In this document: positions 48,366 to 57,858 of the stretch, piece by piece
How the letters are laid out: each line of letters begins with the position of its first letter
Position numbering within the stretch: position 1 is the stretch's first letter
Assembly (NCBI GenBank): GCA_937896235.1
Contig: CALBMX010000087.1
Coordinates: forward strand, 1 to 64,000
DNA: 64,000 nucleotides
Source of the DNA: an uncultured bacterium
GTDB taxonomy: Bacteria > Planctomycetota > UBA1135 > GCA-002686595
Reading direction: 5' to 3'
Notes under the pieces: generated by a model
What the model saw: the letters and a program-made list of their open reading frames with translations, nothing else
Databases searched by the model: none
Told to the model about the DNA's origin: nothing
Translations under genes and position numbers: made by a program

Positions 48366-50150
48366 CTAGGCTTGCTTGGCTAGGGGCAGCCGCAGACAGA
48401 ATGTCGCTCCGGTGCTCTCACTAGTCTCATTCTTACGATTCGTAACCGACCTAGTACGCAAACTCACCAGAGTCAGGTCTCCACCAAGGCTCTGGGCAAG
48501 CTCTCTAGAGAGCGATAAACCCAGTCCGAGCCCTTCTTGTTCACTCGCTCGATCACCACTGGCTTCGGCTAGTCCGCGCTCATAGGCTTCGAATAATTTC
48601 GGTGCAAAGGTGGCGCTAACTCCGGGTCCGTTGTCGGCTACGAAGATCTCAACATGCTCGACGCCGGCGAGGACAGTGATGCGGACGCTGTGCTGGGCCC
48701 CGTTGGAAGGTCGACCGTATTTGCAGGCATTGTCAACGAGGTTGAGCAGGATGCGCTCCACACTTTGGGGGTCAGCTTGCATCTTACATGGGCCGTCGAC
48801 ATGTGTGTCTTGGATCAGCTCGACTGCCGATCCCTCACACCTCCTCCTAAGCAGGGGATCAAGATCCTCGAGAACGGCCATTAGGTCACGGGACTGTCCA
48901 CGTGATTTTTGAGAAGCTGAGCCCTGCTCCATGCCAGCACTTTGCAAGACGTTGTCCACGATATGGCGGAGGCGCCCAGACTCCCGGTGAAGGGTCTCGA
49001 TGTACTCTTGGCGTTGCGCCTCGTCCGTGACCATGCCCTCTTTTAGCATTTCCGTATACATGCAAAAAGTAGTCAAAGGCGTGCGCAACTCATGTGTGAC
49101 GGCCGAGGCAAAGCGCGCTCGCCTCTGTGCCAAGTCTCTCGAGCGGTGGAGCGCTGTGTGGAGTGTTGCGAGGCTGGCAAGGTAGACTGCCCAAGCGCCC
49201 GCCAACGAGGTCGTCGTTGCGCTCCAGTGGAACGGCACCGCGGTCGGTCGACCACCAAGGTGGACGTCGAGAGCGACGGTTGCAAGCTGTCCACCGTTCC
49301 GGTCTGAAGAGCTCCTGCCCGGCGCCGGTGCGCCCGCACCACGGAGACTCTGCACAGAGGGGGAGAGGTCAAGCTCCCCAGCGCCGGCTTCCGACTCTGC
49401 AAGGGCGCTCAAGGCGAGTCGCAGAGCTGGCCAGTCGTACCAGATGCCTTGCACGATTTTTTCGGGTGTGCCGGGGTTCACCATCCGCAAGAGAAGGAGC
49501 TCTGCGTGCTTCATCTCGATTCCGTTAATCGTAGTGCTTACAGGCACAAAGAATGCGTGAAACGGGGCAATGGGACTGACGCCAGTCGCCACCTTTGCGT
49601 CGTCTTCTGCGGTCATGCGAAGAAGTCCAAGGAGGAGTTTGGGGGAAGCGAACCTCTGGAGCAAAGCGCTGCGCTTCCTCGCCGACTCGATGCGCTGGAC
49701 AGTCGTGTGACCACGGAGTAGCGCTAAGTCGAGGTCCGCGCCCGTCGGGAGCTCTGGAAGCTGTATCTTTGCATCTGCATCGACCTCGAAATAGAGCCTC
49801 TGGAAGCTCGGCCCAAGCCCAGTGGCAAGGACGGTTGGCGCGAGTAATGGCGAGGCAAAGCGGGCTCCTTTGGGCTCGGCGTTTTGATTGTCGACGTAAC
49901 TTTTGAAGGCACTCGGAGCCAATGTGGACTCGCGGGTAAACAAGACCCGGAGGGCGGAGTCCATTCGGTCGATGACCCTCTCCACTTGGGTCTTTTGTGC
50001 CCAGAATAATCTGGAATCATTAATCGCGCGTTCGCTCTCAACAGCGAGATAGGTGACCCAGATCAGTGCGATTGCAGAGAGGGGGGCGAGCCACCAAAAG
50101 AGTAGCAAGCGGCCTCGTGGCGATCGATTCGGTACTTTGGGCGTGAACAT
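48366..50150 (-). CDS. membrane sensor histidine kinase
   Basis: A 594-residue kinase with a first transmembrane helix at about 14-36, an extracytoplasmic sensor region at about 40-310 of no recognised family, a second helix at about 318-334 and the cytoplasmic core. That core has HisKA with phospho-acceptor His353 in ASAVTHELRTPLTTF, N-box LLNLVDNACKYG, G1 VADNGPGV and G2 GLGLGLSLSREL. It starts 9 bp after the response-regulator gene, so the two form a standard two-component pair. The signal is unknown. Confidence 0.92.
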   Translation of the reverse strand: MFTPKVPNRSPRGRLLLFWWLAPLSAIALIWVTYLAVESERAINDSRLFWAQKTQVERVIDRMDSALRVLFTRESTLAPSAFKSYVDNQNAEPKGARFASPLLAPTVLATGLGPSFQRLYFEVDADAKIQLPELPTGADLDLALLRGHTTVQRIESARKRSALLQRFASPKLLLGLLRMTAEDDAKVATGVSPIAPFHAFFVPVSTTINGIEMKHAELLLLRMVNPGTPEKIVQGIWYDWPALRLALSALAESEAGAGELDLSPSVQSLRGAGAPAPGRSSSDRNGGQLATVALDVHLGGRPTAVPFHWSATTTSLAGAWAVYLASLATLHTALHRSRDLAQRRARFASAVTHELRTPLTTFCMYTEMLKEGMVTDEAQRQEYIETLHRESGRLRHIVDNVLQSAGMEQGSASQKSRGQSRDLMAVLEDLDPLLRRRCEGSAVELIQDTHVDGPCKMQADPQSVERILLNLVDNACKYGRPSNGAQHSVRITVLAGVEHVEIFVADNGPGVSATFAPKLFEAYERGLAEASGDRASEQEGLGLGLSLSRELAQSLGGDLTLVSLRTRSVTNRKNETSESTGATFCLRLPLAKQA

Positions 50151-50159
50151 CGATTCGAT

Positions 50160-50876
50160 CTAGGCGGGTTCCGGCGTACTCGCGAGTCGATACCCTTGTC
50201 CGCGAACCGTGGCGATGACCTGCGCGCTTACCCCCTTGTCGCCTAAGCGTTCCCGCAGTCGGGCTACAAGCATGTCAACGGTCCGAGTTTCCAATCCTTT
50301 CGGATTGATCTTCCACACATAGCGCAGGAGTTCCTCACGCGCGATGGCTCGATCTGGGTTGGCGACGAGGAAGGCGAGCAGCTCGGATTCGCGCTCCGTA
50401 AGCTCGATTTCGGTTCCGTCTTGCAGTCTCGCTAAACGTCGCGCGAAGTCGATCCGCCTGCCCCCGATGTCCACGACCTCCGAGGTGACCTGTGTTCGCT
50501 CGGCCGACCTTCGCAGCACAGCTTCGACACGGGCCAAAAGCTCAAGCGGGCTAAAGGGCTTGACGACGTAGTCGTCCGCACCGGCCCGCAGGCCTCGGAT
50601 TCTGTCCACTTCTGCACCGCGCGCCGTGAGAAGGATTACGGGGAGGCCGGGGGCCTTGCGGCGCAAATTGTCGAGAACACAAAAGCCATCCATATGGGGA
50701 AGCATCACGTCGAGTAGGACGAGGTCCGGTGTCGCGGCCAAGGCCTTCTCCAGGCCGCTAGGACCGTCGACGGCTTCTGAAGTCTCGTAGCCGTGAAAGC
50801 CAAGAGCGTCAACAACTCCACGACGGACAGCTGCATCATCTTCAATGACAAGAATACGATGGGGGCTTTGGGACAT
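50160..50876 (-). CDS. OmpR/PhoB-family response regulator
   Basis: A 238-residue regulator. The receiver has the acidic pair IEDD, phospho-acceptor Asp56 in LVLLDVMLP and Lys in VVKPFSP. The C-terminal winged helix contains ELTERESELLAFLVANPDRAI and TRTVDMLVARLRERLG with the wing VRGQGYRLA. It is coupled to the adjacent kinase. A GTAAC direct repeat upstream may be its own binding site. Confidence 0.93.
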   Translation of the reverse strand: MSQSPHRILVIEDDAAVRRGVVDALGFHGYETSEAVDGPSGLEKALAATPDLVLLDVMLPHMDGFCVLDNLRRKAPGLPVILLTARGAEVDRIRGLRAGADDYVVKPFSPLELLARVEAVLRRSAERTQVTSEVVDIGGRRIDFARRLARLQDGTEIELTERESELLAFLVANPDRAIAREELLRYVWKINPKGLETRTVDMLVARLRERLGDKGVSAQVIATVRGQGYRLASTPEPA

Positions 50877-51406
50877 GGTGTAAGTCTATCGCAACCGAAT
50901 CACCAAGTGGTAACCGACGCGTAACGGTAGGTGCAGTCAGGGGTCTGGCATAGCCCGCTCGTCACCTTGCATGGCGATACGATCCATAGGGACTTGTCGC
51001 CACGAACCCCCTTGCTAGCCATAAGCGCCGCCAGCTCGATCCTCCTAAATGGTGGACGAGCCACCTGTCAACCATCCTCTTTGCACGTAGCGTATAACGC
51101 CACCATCGGCGACTTCCGTACCATTCGTCACGAAACGCAGGCACACTCCGGGTTCGTCGAAGGCGTGGGGTGGGTGGGCGGTGCAGGTTTCTACGGGGTG
51201 GATCTCGTCTGCTGGCTGGGTCTTACCTTCATCACAGTCCAATTCCATGTCCCTCAGGATGATTGCCCTCCTGTTGTGGGCTGTGATTGGGAACGTGACT
51301 TCCTGAGCGACGCAGTTGACCATGACGACCATTCCGACCGCGAAGGGCGCCGGTACCAGGCGCTGGATGATGTGGTGCTCATCGCCCTATCGATTCCTGT
51401 GTCGAT
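50877..51406. other. 530-bp region without a supported gene
   Basis: Between the response-regulator start and the PHP-protein stop. One plus-strand frame (50931-51500, GTG start) runs antisense into the PHP gene, and one minus-strand frame (51045-51332) opposes it. Neither resembles a known family. The minus frame could be a remnant gene downstream of the PHP gene. The right part should include the PHP terminator; no clear hairpin was found. Confidence 0.4.
50910..50925. promoter_or_regulatory. direct repeat, candidate response-regulator site
   Basis: GTAAC at 50910-50914 and 50921-50925, repeated with an 11-bp period, 34-50 bp upstream of the regulator start. OmpR/PhoB-type winged helices typically bind head-to-tail half-sites spaced by 11 bp. 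Support is positional only. Confidence 0.3.
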
Positions 51407-53656
51407 CTATTGGCCCATGCCACTGATGGGCATAGAGAGCCCGTTCGTAAAGGCGATGAATCCGGGTTGCATGGGGGTGGCCGCAATCGATTGCCAATAG
51501 AGGTTGATGCCTACGAGGCCCGTGTCATAGGGCATACGCAAGCGGTATTTTCCCGCACCGTTTCCATCTAGAGGTACGGTGACTTGATACACGGTGGGGA
51601 GGGAGATCAGCAGCGTCCCACCAGCGAAGGGGAGTCCGCCGGGGATCTGAGCGCCGGAGGCAGCGAGGAGCGCACTCGTTGCGCCCGAGAGTCCGGAGAT
51701 GTCCATGTCGATCGTGGCACCGATTGCGGGAGCCGCGTCACTGGAGAGGTCGCCGACGTTTGCGCCTCCAAGACCCGTCCCAAACTTGGTCGAAAAGGTC
51801 GAACCCGGTAGGTAGAAAATCGGGTTGGTGTAGCTCGCTGCACCGCCGGCCATGGCATAGGCGCGCGACCAGGAGTTTTTCAGAGGGAAGGGGATGAAGG
51901 GAGAGGTGAAGACACCTGCTCCGGTGAGGGGGCCGCTAGTGGTTAGGGCGGCTTCCGCGACTCCTTCGGCCCCGGCGAAAAAGGTGATGGTTCCTGTATC
52001 GGTGCCGAAATTGTAGTGGGCCTCGAGTGTGACCACCTTGGATTGCTGCGATGGGGAGAGTGTTTGCAAGGACCCCATTCCAAGGGAGTCGCCCGAGAGC
52101 AGCGCCTCGTGGATCAAAACGTGGTCTTGGGAGATGAATACACGACCCTCGCGAATCGCGCGTTGGACGGTATTGGGGGTGAAGGGTTCGCTCGCCTCGA
52201 GAACAACATTGTCGGATCCAAATGCGAAGGCTTGGTCATGGGTGTCGCTGCCTGAATAGGCGAAGAGGATTCGGCCGTCTTCCAGCCAGTCGACCCAGGC
52301 GCCGACGTCTCCGCCCTGTCCTGAAGTGGATGCCCCATTCCAAATTTCGACCCCGTGCATGTCGTTGTTTTCGATGCCTCGCAGGTCGGCGACGCTATTC
52401 CATCCGAAGCTCGAACCAGCCGGGTGGTTGACGATGGGGTAGCCTCCCTCATTGCGGACCTTATTGATGTTGCCATTAAATCCTTCGAGCTCGTCGGTAA
52501 AGAGACCGTCACAGAACCCCCAAAAAGCTTGGCTACCACCGTGCTTCCAAGAGCTGATCCCGTGAGCTCCCATGTGGTTTGAGGTCGTCGCACCCAGGCA
52601 GATGGCGTCGCCTAGGTCACTTCCCTGCTGCGGGCCAGATTCGTCGCTGGAGAGCTCTGTGTCGGGAATGACCAAGAAAGAGCTGTCCGTGAGGGAGCTG
52701 CACTCCGAGGCGATCGTGTTGTACTCGTTTGCGCTATCCAGGCAGTAGCTGTGATCGGTTGCAGTGAACCAGTCGATACCGAGTGCAGCGTATTGGCTTT
52801 TGAGCTGCGCGTAGGTGAAGGAACCTGAGACCTGGAAGGACTCCGCACCGCAGTCCCCGAAAGGGGCGCAGGCGCCGACGGCCTCGCCATGGCAGGAGTG
52901 CACATGCAGGTCGCCCGCGTGAATGTGTGTGGTACTTGCGGCGATTACATCGCCGGCGGTACTTGTCACTCTGTTGAGGGTTGCGGGGGCGCCGAGCAGT
53001 GGGCGAAGTCGCGTGACTGCAGACGAGGTTTTTGCCGTATGCGAGCTCCCTCTGGCGTCGAGGTAGTCGACTTCAATTCCGACCTGACGGCGTGTGCCCG
53101 GAGCGTCTTCTGGAGAGAAGAGCTGATCGAGTTCGTAATGAAAGTCGACGGCTAAGAAGGGCTGCTCTAGTCCCCTGTCCCACTCGGATCGAAGTGACGC
53201 GAGAGACACTTCGATATCTCTCATGTTAGAGGTGACGTCCAGGCCCGTAAACTCGGGTGCGTCGGTGGCTGCAAAAATACGCTCACGGCCGAGCTCTGAG
53301 ACGGCCTCGGGAAGGCGCTCTATACGGGCGATGATTTCCCCGAAGCGGCGATCACCAAGCAGGTTTGCGTCGAGACCGCGGGACTCGACCACGATTTCGC
53401 CTAGAGAAATCCGCATTCCCAAAAGTTGCACGCGGTCCTTGGTATTCGTGTGCTCGCCGGCGTTGTAGATAAGGACTTGCCCATCGACCCCGACTAGGTC
53501 GCGAACCGCTCCGAGCACATGGGGCACCAAGACGATCCCCTGGCCCTCTTGGGCAGATAAAGCCACACCTGGCCCTCCTCTGAGCTGTGGGCTCAACGCG
53601 ACAAGGCAGACGGCGGCGCTTACAACAACGATGCGGAATGAGGAGGGGGATAGCAT
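51407..53656 (-). CDS. secreted PHP-domain (metal-dependent phosphoesterase-like) protein
   Basis: A 749-residue protein with an N-terminal signal segment, a beta-rich region (about 30-240) and a PHP domain (about 245-500). Metal motifs are AGDLHVHSCHG, FTATDHSYC, VNHPAGSS and YSGSDTHDQ. Several Cys residues in the metal domain may form disulfides, which fits secretion. The last 130 residues (about 620-749) end in a beta domain with RLRMPYDTGL, GINLYWQS and FTNGLSMPI, of a kind I associate with secreted planctomycete proteins. Substrate unknown. The usual PHP role is hydrolysis of phosphoesters. Confidence 0.75.
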   Translation of the reverse strand: MLSPSSFRIVVVSAAVCLVALSPQLRGGPGVALSAQEGQGIVLVPHVLGAVRDLVGVDGQVLIYNAGEHTNTKDRVQLLGMRISLGEIVVESRGLDANLLGDRRFGEIIARIERLPEAVSELGRERIFAATDAPEFTGLDVTSNMRDIEVSLASLRSEWDRGLEQPFLAVDFHYELDQLFSPEDAPGTRRQVGIEVDYLDARGSSHTAKTSSAVTRLRPLLGAPATLNRVTSTAGDVIAASTTHIHAGDLHVHSCHGEAVGACAPFGDCGAESFQVSGSFTYAQLKSQYAALGIDWFTATDHSYCLDSANEYNTIASECSSLTDSSFLVIPDTELSSDESGPQQGSDLGDAICLGATTSNHMGAHGISSWKHGGSQAFWGFCDGLFTDELEGFNGNINKVRNEGGYPIVNHPAGSSFGWNSVADLRGIENNDMHGVEIWNGASTSGQGGDVGAWVDWLEDGRILFAYSGSDTHDQAFAFGSDNVVLEASEPFTPNTVQRAIREGRVFISQDHVLIHEALLSGDSLGMGSLQTLSPSQQSKVVTLEAHYNFGTDTGTITFFAGAEGVAEAALTTSGPLTGAGVFTSPFIPFPLKNSWSRAYAMAGGAASYTNPIFYLPGSTFSTKFGTGLGGANVGDLSSDAAPAIGATIDMDISGLSGATSALLAASGAQIPGGLPFAGGTLLISLPTVYQVTVPLDGNGAGKYRLRMPYDTGLVGINLYWQSIAATPMQPGFIAFTNGLSMPISGMGQ

Positions 53657-53749
53657 TGTCTTAGCTTCGGGAATTTAGGGGGGGCATTGAGAGGCGGTAC
53701 ACTTGTTTATTAGAAACTATTTGCACCAAATGCGCCTTATGCTTCTGCT

Positions 53750-53771
53750 AGGGGGACGGCTCAGTCCCCCT
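53750..53771. promoter_or_regulatory. perfect hairpin or operator upstream of the acyl-CoA ligase gene
   Basis: AGGGGGAC-GGCTCA-GTCCCCCT, with 8-bp arms, 65 bp upstream of the fadD-like ATG. No T-tract follows on either side, so an operator or leader structure is more likely than a terminator. Confidence 0.35.
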
Positions 53772-53835
53772 AAAAGGCGATTCGCATTCCGATTGCCTTG
53801 CTGTAGCCGTAGCTAAACCCAATCTGAAAAACCGC

Positions 53836-55536
53836 ATGGAACAGAGAGTCTGGCATAAGCACTACGATAAAGGCGTACCGATCGAAATCGACTTCGAGGA
53901 CGTAACACTCCCCGAGTTTCTCGACCGGACGGCCGCTCGTTTTGGGGATCGACCCGCCATGTTCTTCATGAACAAGGAGATCTCATACGCCGAGATGGCC
54001 GAGCTCGTGAACGATCTCGCCGTTGGCCTTAGAGGGCTGGGTGTTGGGGTGGGGACGCGTGTGGCGATTCACATGCCCAACATGCCACCGACTGTTCTCG
54101 CGTACTACGCGCTGATGAAGCTCGGCGCGGAGGTTGTGTTGACCAATCCGCTGTACACACCTCGTGAGATTGAGCACCAGTGGAATGACTCCGGGTGTGA
54201 ATACGCGTTTATTGCAGACTTCATCTTCGACCAGACCGTCTCCAAAATGCGTGATCAGGTTGGGATCAAGCACTTCATCGTGGCGGGGATCGCCGACTAC
54301 CTCGGGTTCCCACTAAACTTCCTCGCGCCATTCAAGCTGCGCAAGCAATCTCCACCCCTCTCGGCAAAAGTTTCGGAGACGTCGTCAGTTCACGATTTCA
54401 AGAAGCTGATCAAGCGATCAACTGGAAAAATCCAAACGGTCAGGCGCGGTATGGATGAGATCGCTGTGCTTCAGTACACGGGCGGCACTACAGGGGTCTC
54501 CAAAGGTGCAACTCTGACGCACCGTAATCTGAGCTACAATGTTCAGCAGATCAACAGTTGGTTTGTCGGGCTCGAATTCGGAAAAGAGGTCATCCTGACA
54601 GCGCTTCCGATTTTCCATGTCTTTGGAATGACGGCGTGCATGAACTGGAGTGTGTACTCTGGCGCCGCTATGGCGATTGTGCCCAATCCTCGTGATTTCA
54701 AGGCACTTCTCGAAGTTACGGTGAAGCGTAAGGTGAGCTTGTTTCTCGCGGTACCAGCGATCTTTAATGCACTCAATCATTACCCCGGTATTGAGACGTT
54801 CGACCTCTCCAAGATCAAGGCCTGCTTCTCCGGTTCGGCACCACTTCCGCTCGCCACGATGGAGCGCTTCAAAGAGCTCACCGGCAGTATTATCGTCGAG
54901 GGCTTCGGGATGAGCGAAACCTCACCGGGGACACACGTCTCGCCATTGGGCGGCATCTTCAAACCTGGCAGCGTTGGGATTCCGATCTCCAACACGGACT
55001 CGAAGATTGTCGATATCGACGATCCGACGATTGAAATGCCAGTGGGTAAAGAGGGCGAGCTGGTTGTGCGCGGCCCACAAATCATGAAGGGGTACTGGGG
55101 GCGCGACGACGAGACCGCCCTGACAATCATCAATGGCTGGCTGCATACCGGCGACCTAGCGGTGATGGATGAAGATGGTTATTTCTATATCGTTGGTCGC
55201 AAGAAGGACATGATCAACGCGTCCGGCTTCAAAGTCTTCCCCGACGAAGTCGACAAGGTGCTTGCCAGCCACCCCAAAATATTGGAAGCGGCGACCATCG
55301 GAGTGCCGGATGAATGTCGCACGGAAACAGTGAAGTCATTTATCGTGCTGGTGCCTGGAGAGTCGATGACACGCGATGAAGTGCGCGAATTCTGCAAGGG
55401 GGAGCTAGCTTCTTACAAGATCCCCTTTGAGGTTGAGTTCATCGAGGAGATCCCCAAGAGCACAGTCATGAAGGTACTTCGCCGTGAACTGAGGGAACGA
55501 GAAATCAAACGACGAAATGAGGCCGAGGGCAAATAG
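53836..55536 (+). CDS. fadD: long-chain acyl-CoA ligase (FadD-like)
   Basis: A 566-residue ANL-family ligase that makes acyl-CoA from a fatty acid, ATP and CoA at the inner face of the membrane. Motifs are YTGGTTGVSKGATLTH at about 214-229, GFGMSETSPGTHVSP, GWLHTGDLAVMDEDGYFYI and VGRKKDMINASGFKVFP, plus the C-terminal catalytic Lys in KSTVMKVLRREL. Length fits FadD. It lies 18 bp before crcB, perhaps in one transcript. It could supply acyl-CoA for OleA, but that is only an inference. Confidence 0.9.
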   Translation: MEQRVWHKHYDKGVPIEIDFEDVTLPEFLDRTAARFGDRPAMFFMNKEISYAEMAELVNDLAVGLRGLGVGVGTRVAIHMPNMPPTVLAYYALMKLGAEVVLTNPLYTPREIEHQWNDSGCEYAFIADFIFDQTVSKMRDQVGIKHFIVAGIADYLGFPLNFLAPFKLRKQSPPLSAKVSETSSVHDFKKLIKRSTGKIQTVRRGMDEIAVLQYTGGTTGVSKGATLTHRNLSYNVQQINSWFVGLEFGKEVILTALPIFHVFGMTACMNWSVYSGAAMAIVPNPRDFKALLEVTVKRKVSLFLAVPAIFNALNHYPGIETFDLSKIKACFSGSAPLPLATMERFKELTGSIIVEGFGMSETSPGTHVSPLGGIFKPGSVGIPISNTDSKIVDIDDPTIEMPVGKEGELVVRGPQIMKGYWGRDDETALTIINGWLHTGDLAVMDEDGYFYIVGRKKDMINASGFKVFPDEVDKVLASHPKILEAATIGVPDECRTETVKSFIVLVPGESMTRDEVREFCKGELASYKIPFEVEFIEEIPKSTVMKVLRRELREREIKRRNEAEGK

Positions 55537-55554
55537 CCCCGAAGCTCGAGCGCT

Positions 55555-55929
55555 ATGATGTCTTTTCTCTTTGTCGGCGTCGGCGGCTTCGTCGGGGCCA
55601 TTCTGCGCTATTCCACAAGTTTGGCCGTTGCCGGTCGAATGGGATCCTTTCCGTTGGCCACACTTCTTGTCAATGTAGCCGGATGCTTCACTATGGGAGC
55701 GCTCGCCGCTTGGCTCGAAGGCCAAGAGGGGATGGGGGACAATATGCGTCTCGCACTCGGGGTCGGGCTTCTCGGAGCTCTGACCACCTTCTCGACGTTT
55801 GGAGTCGAGACGGTTGACCTGATGCGCGCTGGCTCCATGAAGCTTGCCTTCTTGAGCGTCGCGGCAAACCTCGCGGTGGGTTTTTTCGCAGTCTGGCTAG
55901 GACGTCAAATGATTGTCGGAGCCAGCTGA
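55555..55929 (+). CDS. crcB: fluoride exporter CrcB/Fluc
   Basis: A 124-residue protein with four hydrophobic helices. Fluc signatures are GGFVGAILRYSTS, a conserved Asn in LLVNVAGCF and GLLGALTTFSTFG. It forms dual-topology dimers that export fluoride across the inner membrane. Two adjacent ATG codons (55555 and 55558) are possible starts. No fluoride riboswitch is seen, as the fadD stop lies only 18 bp upstream. It is convergent with the nuclease gene at 6 bp. Confidence 0.93.
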   Translation: MMSFLFVGVGGFVGAILRYSTSLAVAGRMGSFPLATLLVNVAGCFTMGALAAWLEGQEGMGDNMRLALGVGLLGALTTFSTFGVETVDLMRAGSMKLAFLSVAANLAVGFFAVWLGRQMIVGAS

Positions 55930-55935
55930 GAGCAG

Positions 55936-57510
55936 CTACTCCTTGGTGGGGTAAACGGGGTCGGGAGCAGCTAGAGAGAGTGCGTGTTCGGAAAGGACTT
56001 GGATGTCAAAACCGCGCGGACCTTCGACAACCTTACCGGAAACAAAGAGGTAGTTTTGAACTCCTTCTGAGCCCCTGTTTTCAAGATCCAGAGGCTCAAA
56101 CTTCGGCCGTAGCTCCTTCGAGATCTTCGCCCGCAATGCGCGCTGACCTGTATTTGCACGGAAGAGCAAGGTTAGGGAGCCGTCGGACTCTTCAAAGGTG
56201 CGGTCCAGGGCCCCAAAGACCGACTTGGGATAGTCGCTGACCTTGCCAATGGCCTCGAGTGCGACCATAGCGGCCTCGTCTTCGGCATTGGCGATACTGG
56301 TCGGATCTGCCAATAAGCGCTGGCGGAAGGCTCGAATCGCGTCGCCACGCGCGTGCCACCAAGGTAGCGCTCGGTCGTAGTCGCGCTTGTTCCAAGTTGC
56401 ATCCGGATCGAGTGGCTTGTTCACTTCTGGGTTCCAAATCCCGAGTTGCGCTTTCTGGGCCTTGACCTCTGCAGCCACGAAGGCCTCGTCGCAAATACGG
56501 CTGTAACCGTACTTCGTGAAGTACGGGCTCCAGCCCTCTTCTACCAACTTCAGATTGAAGTCACTCCCGTCGGGAAGGACAACATGGCACAACAGGCGGC
56601 CATACACGTCAAATGCCTCTTCGCCATCCGGGAAGAGGACACCAATTTGGATCACTCCTTCCTCGTTGGCAAGACCGGCAAAATAATCGATAGCCCAGAG
56701 CTTCGTCTCCTCGCCAAAGAGTGTCTCTGGCTTGGATGGATTGAACGCTTGGCCTGAGAGCTTCTCCTCGGTATCAACTGACAGAAGTCGCAACTTCTGT
56801 TTCTCGCCATTGCGCATGATGTGGATGGTGTCGCCATCCACCACCTTGACGACGTCGTAGAGTTCGAGCGGCTTACCCGGAAACCACTTTCCCTCAGTAG
56901 AGGAAGGCAACTGGAGGGTGGCATCGAATTTGGCTTCCGTCGTAAGGATCGCACCTGAAACAGCTACGACACTCTCCTCGAGTGCTGGGGCCAAAACCTG
57001 CCAGGCGTCTTCTGCCGCGTCGGTGACTCGAGCCAACTTTGCCTCCACAAGGGAGCGCTTTGACTTGAGCGCGGCCAAGTGAAATTGAAGTTGCAGTTGA
57101 ACTTCTTCGGTGGTGGCGCCAAACTTCTCTTCTAGGGCAGCAATGCTGTTGGAAGACGAGGCGAGCTCCTTCTGGACAGCCGCTACTAGGTCTTCGCGAG
57201 TGCCTTCGAACAGGTGCCCCGCGGATTTCAGAGCTCCCTCGACCGCCTCTTTTGACTCTTGGAGCAGCTCCATCGGAACGGCGTGGTCCAAATCCGCGGC
57301 CTCAATCCGGGCCTTGACGCTCTCGGTGAGGGCAAGTGCCTCAGCCTGCGCCGCTTGGGCTGTTGCGGCGCCCATCTCTTGGAGTTTGGCTTGCTCTGCG
57401 CCATCCCCGCAACCAACAATGGTGATTAGGCCTAAGGCCAGCGCACCAAGATGGAGCCGGATGGGGAGCAGTGAGAAGCCTGTACTACGGGGGGGCATTG
57501 GGAGGCTCAT
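55936..57510 (-). CDS. lipoprotein with a coiled coil and a staphylococcal-nuclease (TNase) domain
   Basis: A 524-residue lipoprotein (lipobox TIVGC near 34). Residues about 40-200 are Ala/Glu-rich and predicted helical or coiled coil. The TNase domain (about 215-350) has VVKVVDGDTI, RLLSVDTEEK (with Arg and Glu as in the active site) and VYGRLLCHVVL (second Arg), ending EEGWSPYFTKYG. A further OB-like segment is possible near the C-terminus. A surface-anchored nuclease for nucleic-acid scavenging is the simplest reading. Confidence 0.8.
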   Translation of the reverse strand: MSLPMPPRSTGFSLLPIRLHLGALALGLITIVGCGDGAEQAKLQEMGAATAQAAQAEALALTESVKARIEAADLDHAVPMELLQESKEAVEGALKSAGHLFEGTREDLVAAVQKELASSSNSIAALEEKFGATTEEVQLQLQFHLAALKSKRSLVEAKLARVTDAAEDAWQVLAPALEESVVAVSGAILTTEAKFDATLQLPSSTEGKWFPGKPLELYDVVKVVDGDTIHIMRNGEKQKLRLLSVDTEEKLSGQAFNPSKPETLFGEETKLWAIDYFAGLANEEGVIQIGVLFPDGEEAFDVYGRLLCHVVLPDGSDFNLKLVEEGWSPYFTKYGYSRICDEAFVAAEVKAQKAQLGIWNPEVNKPLDPDATWNKRDYDRALPWWHARGDAIRAFRQRLLADPTSIANAEDEAAMVALEAIGKVSDYPKSVFGALDRTFEESDGSLTLLFRANTGQRALRAKISKELRPKFEPLDLENRGSEGVQNYLFVSGKVVEGPRGFDIQVLSEHALSLAAPDPVYPTKE

Positions 57511-57858
57511 GGAATGTCTATCTCTCTTTCTTTTGTTGGCTAGGTACTTGAGGCGAGCCTGCTAGGGCCGTTTAGGCATCGCAAGAAATCGCACTTCGCA
57601 TCCTACTCATCGACCGTAGGATTCGCATATCTTGCCTCAACTTCGATTCGTTTCTTCTGACTTTCTAAGGGGCGAAGGGGATGGCTGGGGCGCTCCGTGG
57701 ATCCAATATCCAAACGTTCAGGCCCAAGTTCGAGCTCGCATCCGGCTTCGAAAATCAGTCCATTGTGCTGATTGTTGTTGTACGGGACACTTTTTCACTG
57801 CGCTCGGGGGCATCACGGACGGGATTGCCGTGCCCATTTTCGTTAGGATAGGACCTAT
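57511..57858. other. 348-bp intergenic region between divergent genes
   Basis: Holds promoters for the nuclease lipoprotein (minus) and the enzyme I homologue (plus). A 76-codon plus frame (57632-57862) ends at the next start but shows none of the HPr or EIIA motifs expected beside ptsI, so I do not call it. Confidence 0.45.

Noticed and set aside
50931-51500. Plus-strand open frame of 189 codons
   Set aside because: GTG start, antisense to the end of the PHP gene, opposed by a minus-strand frame, and no family resemblance.
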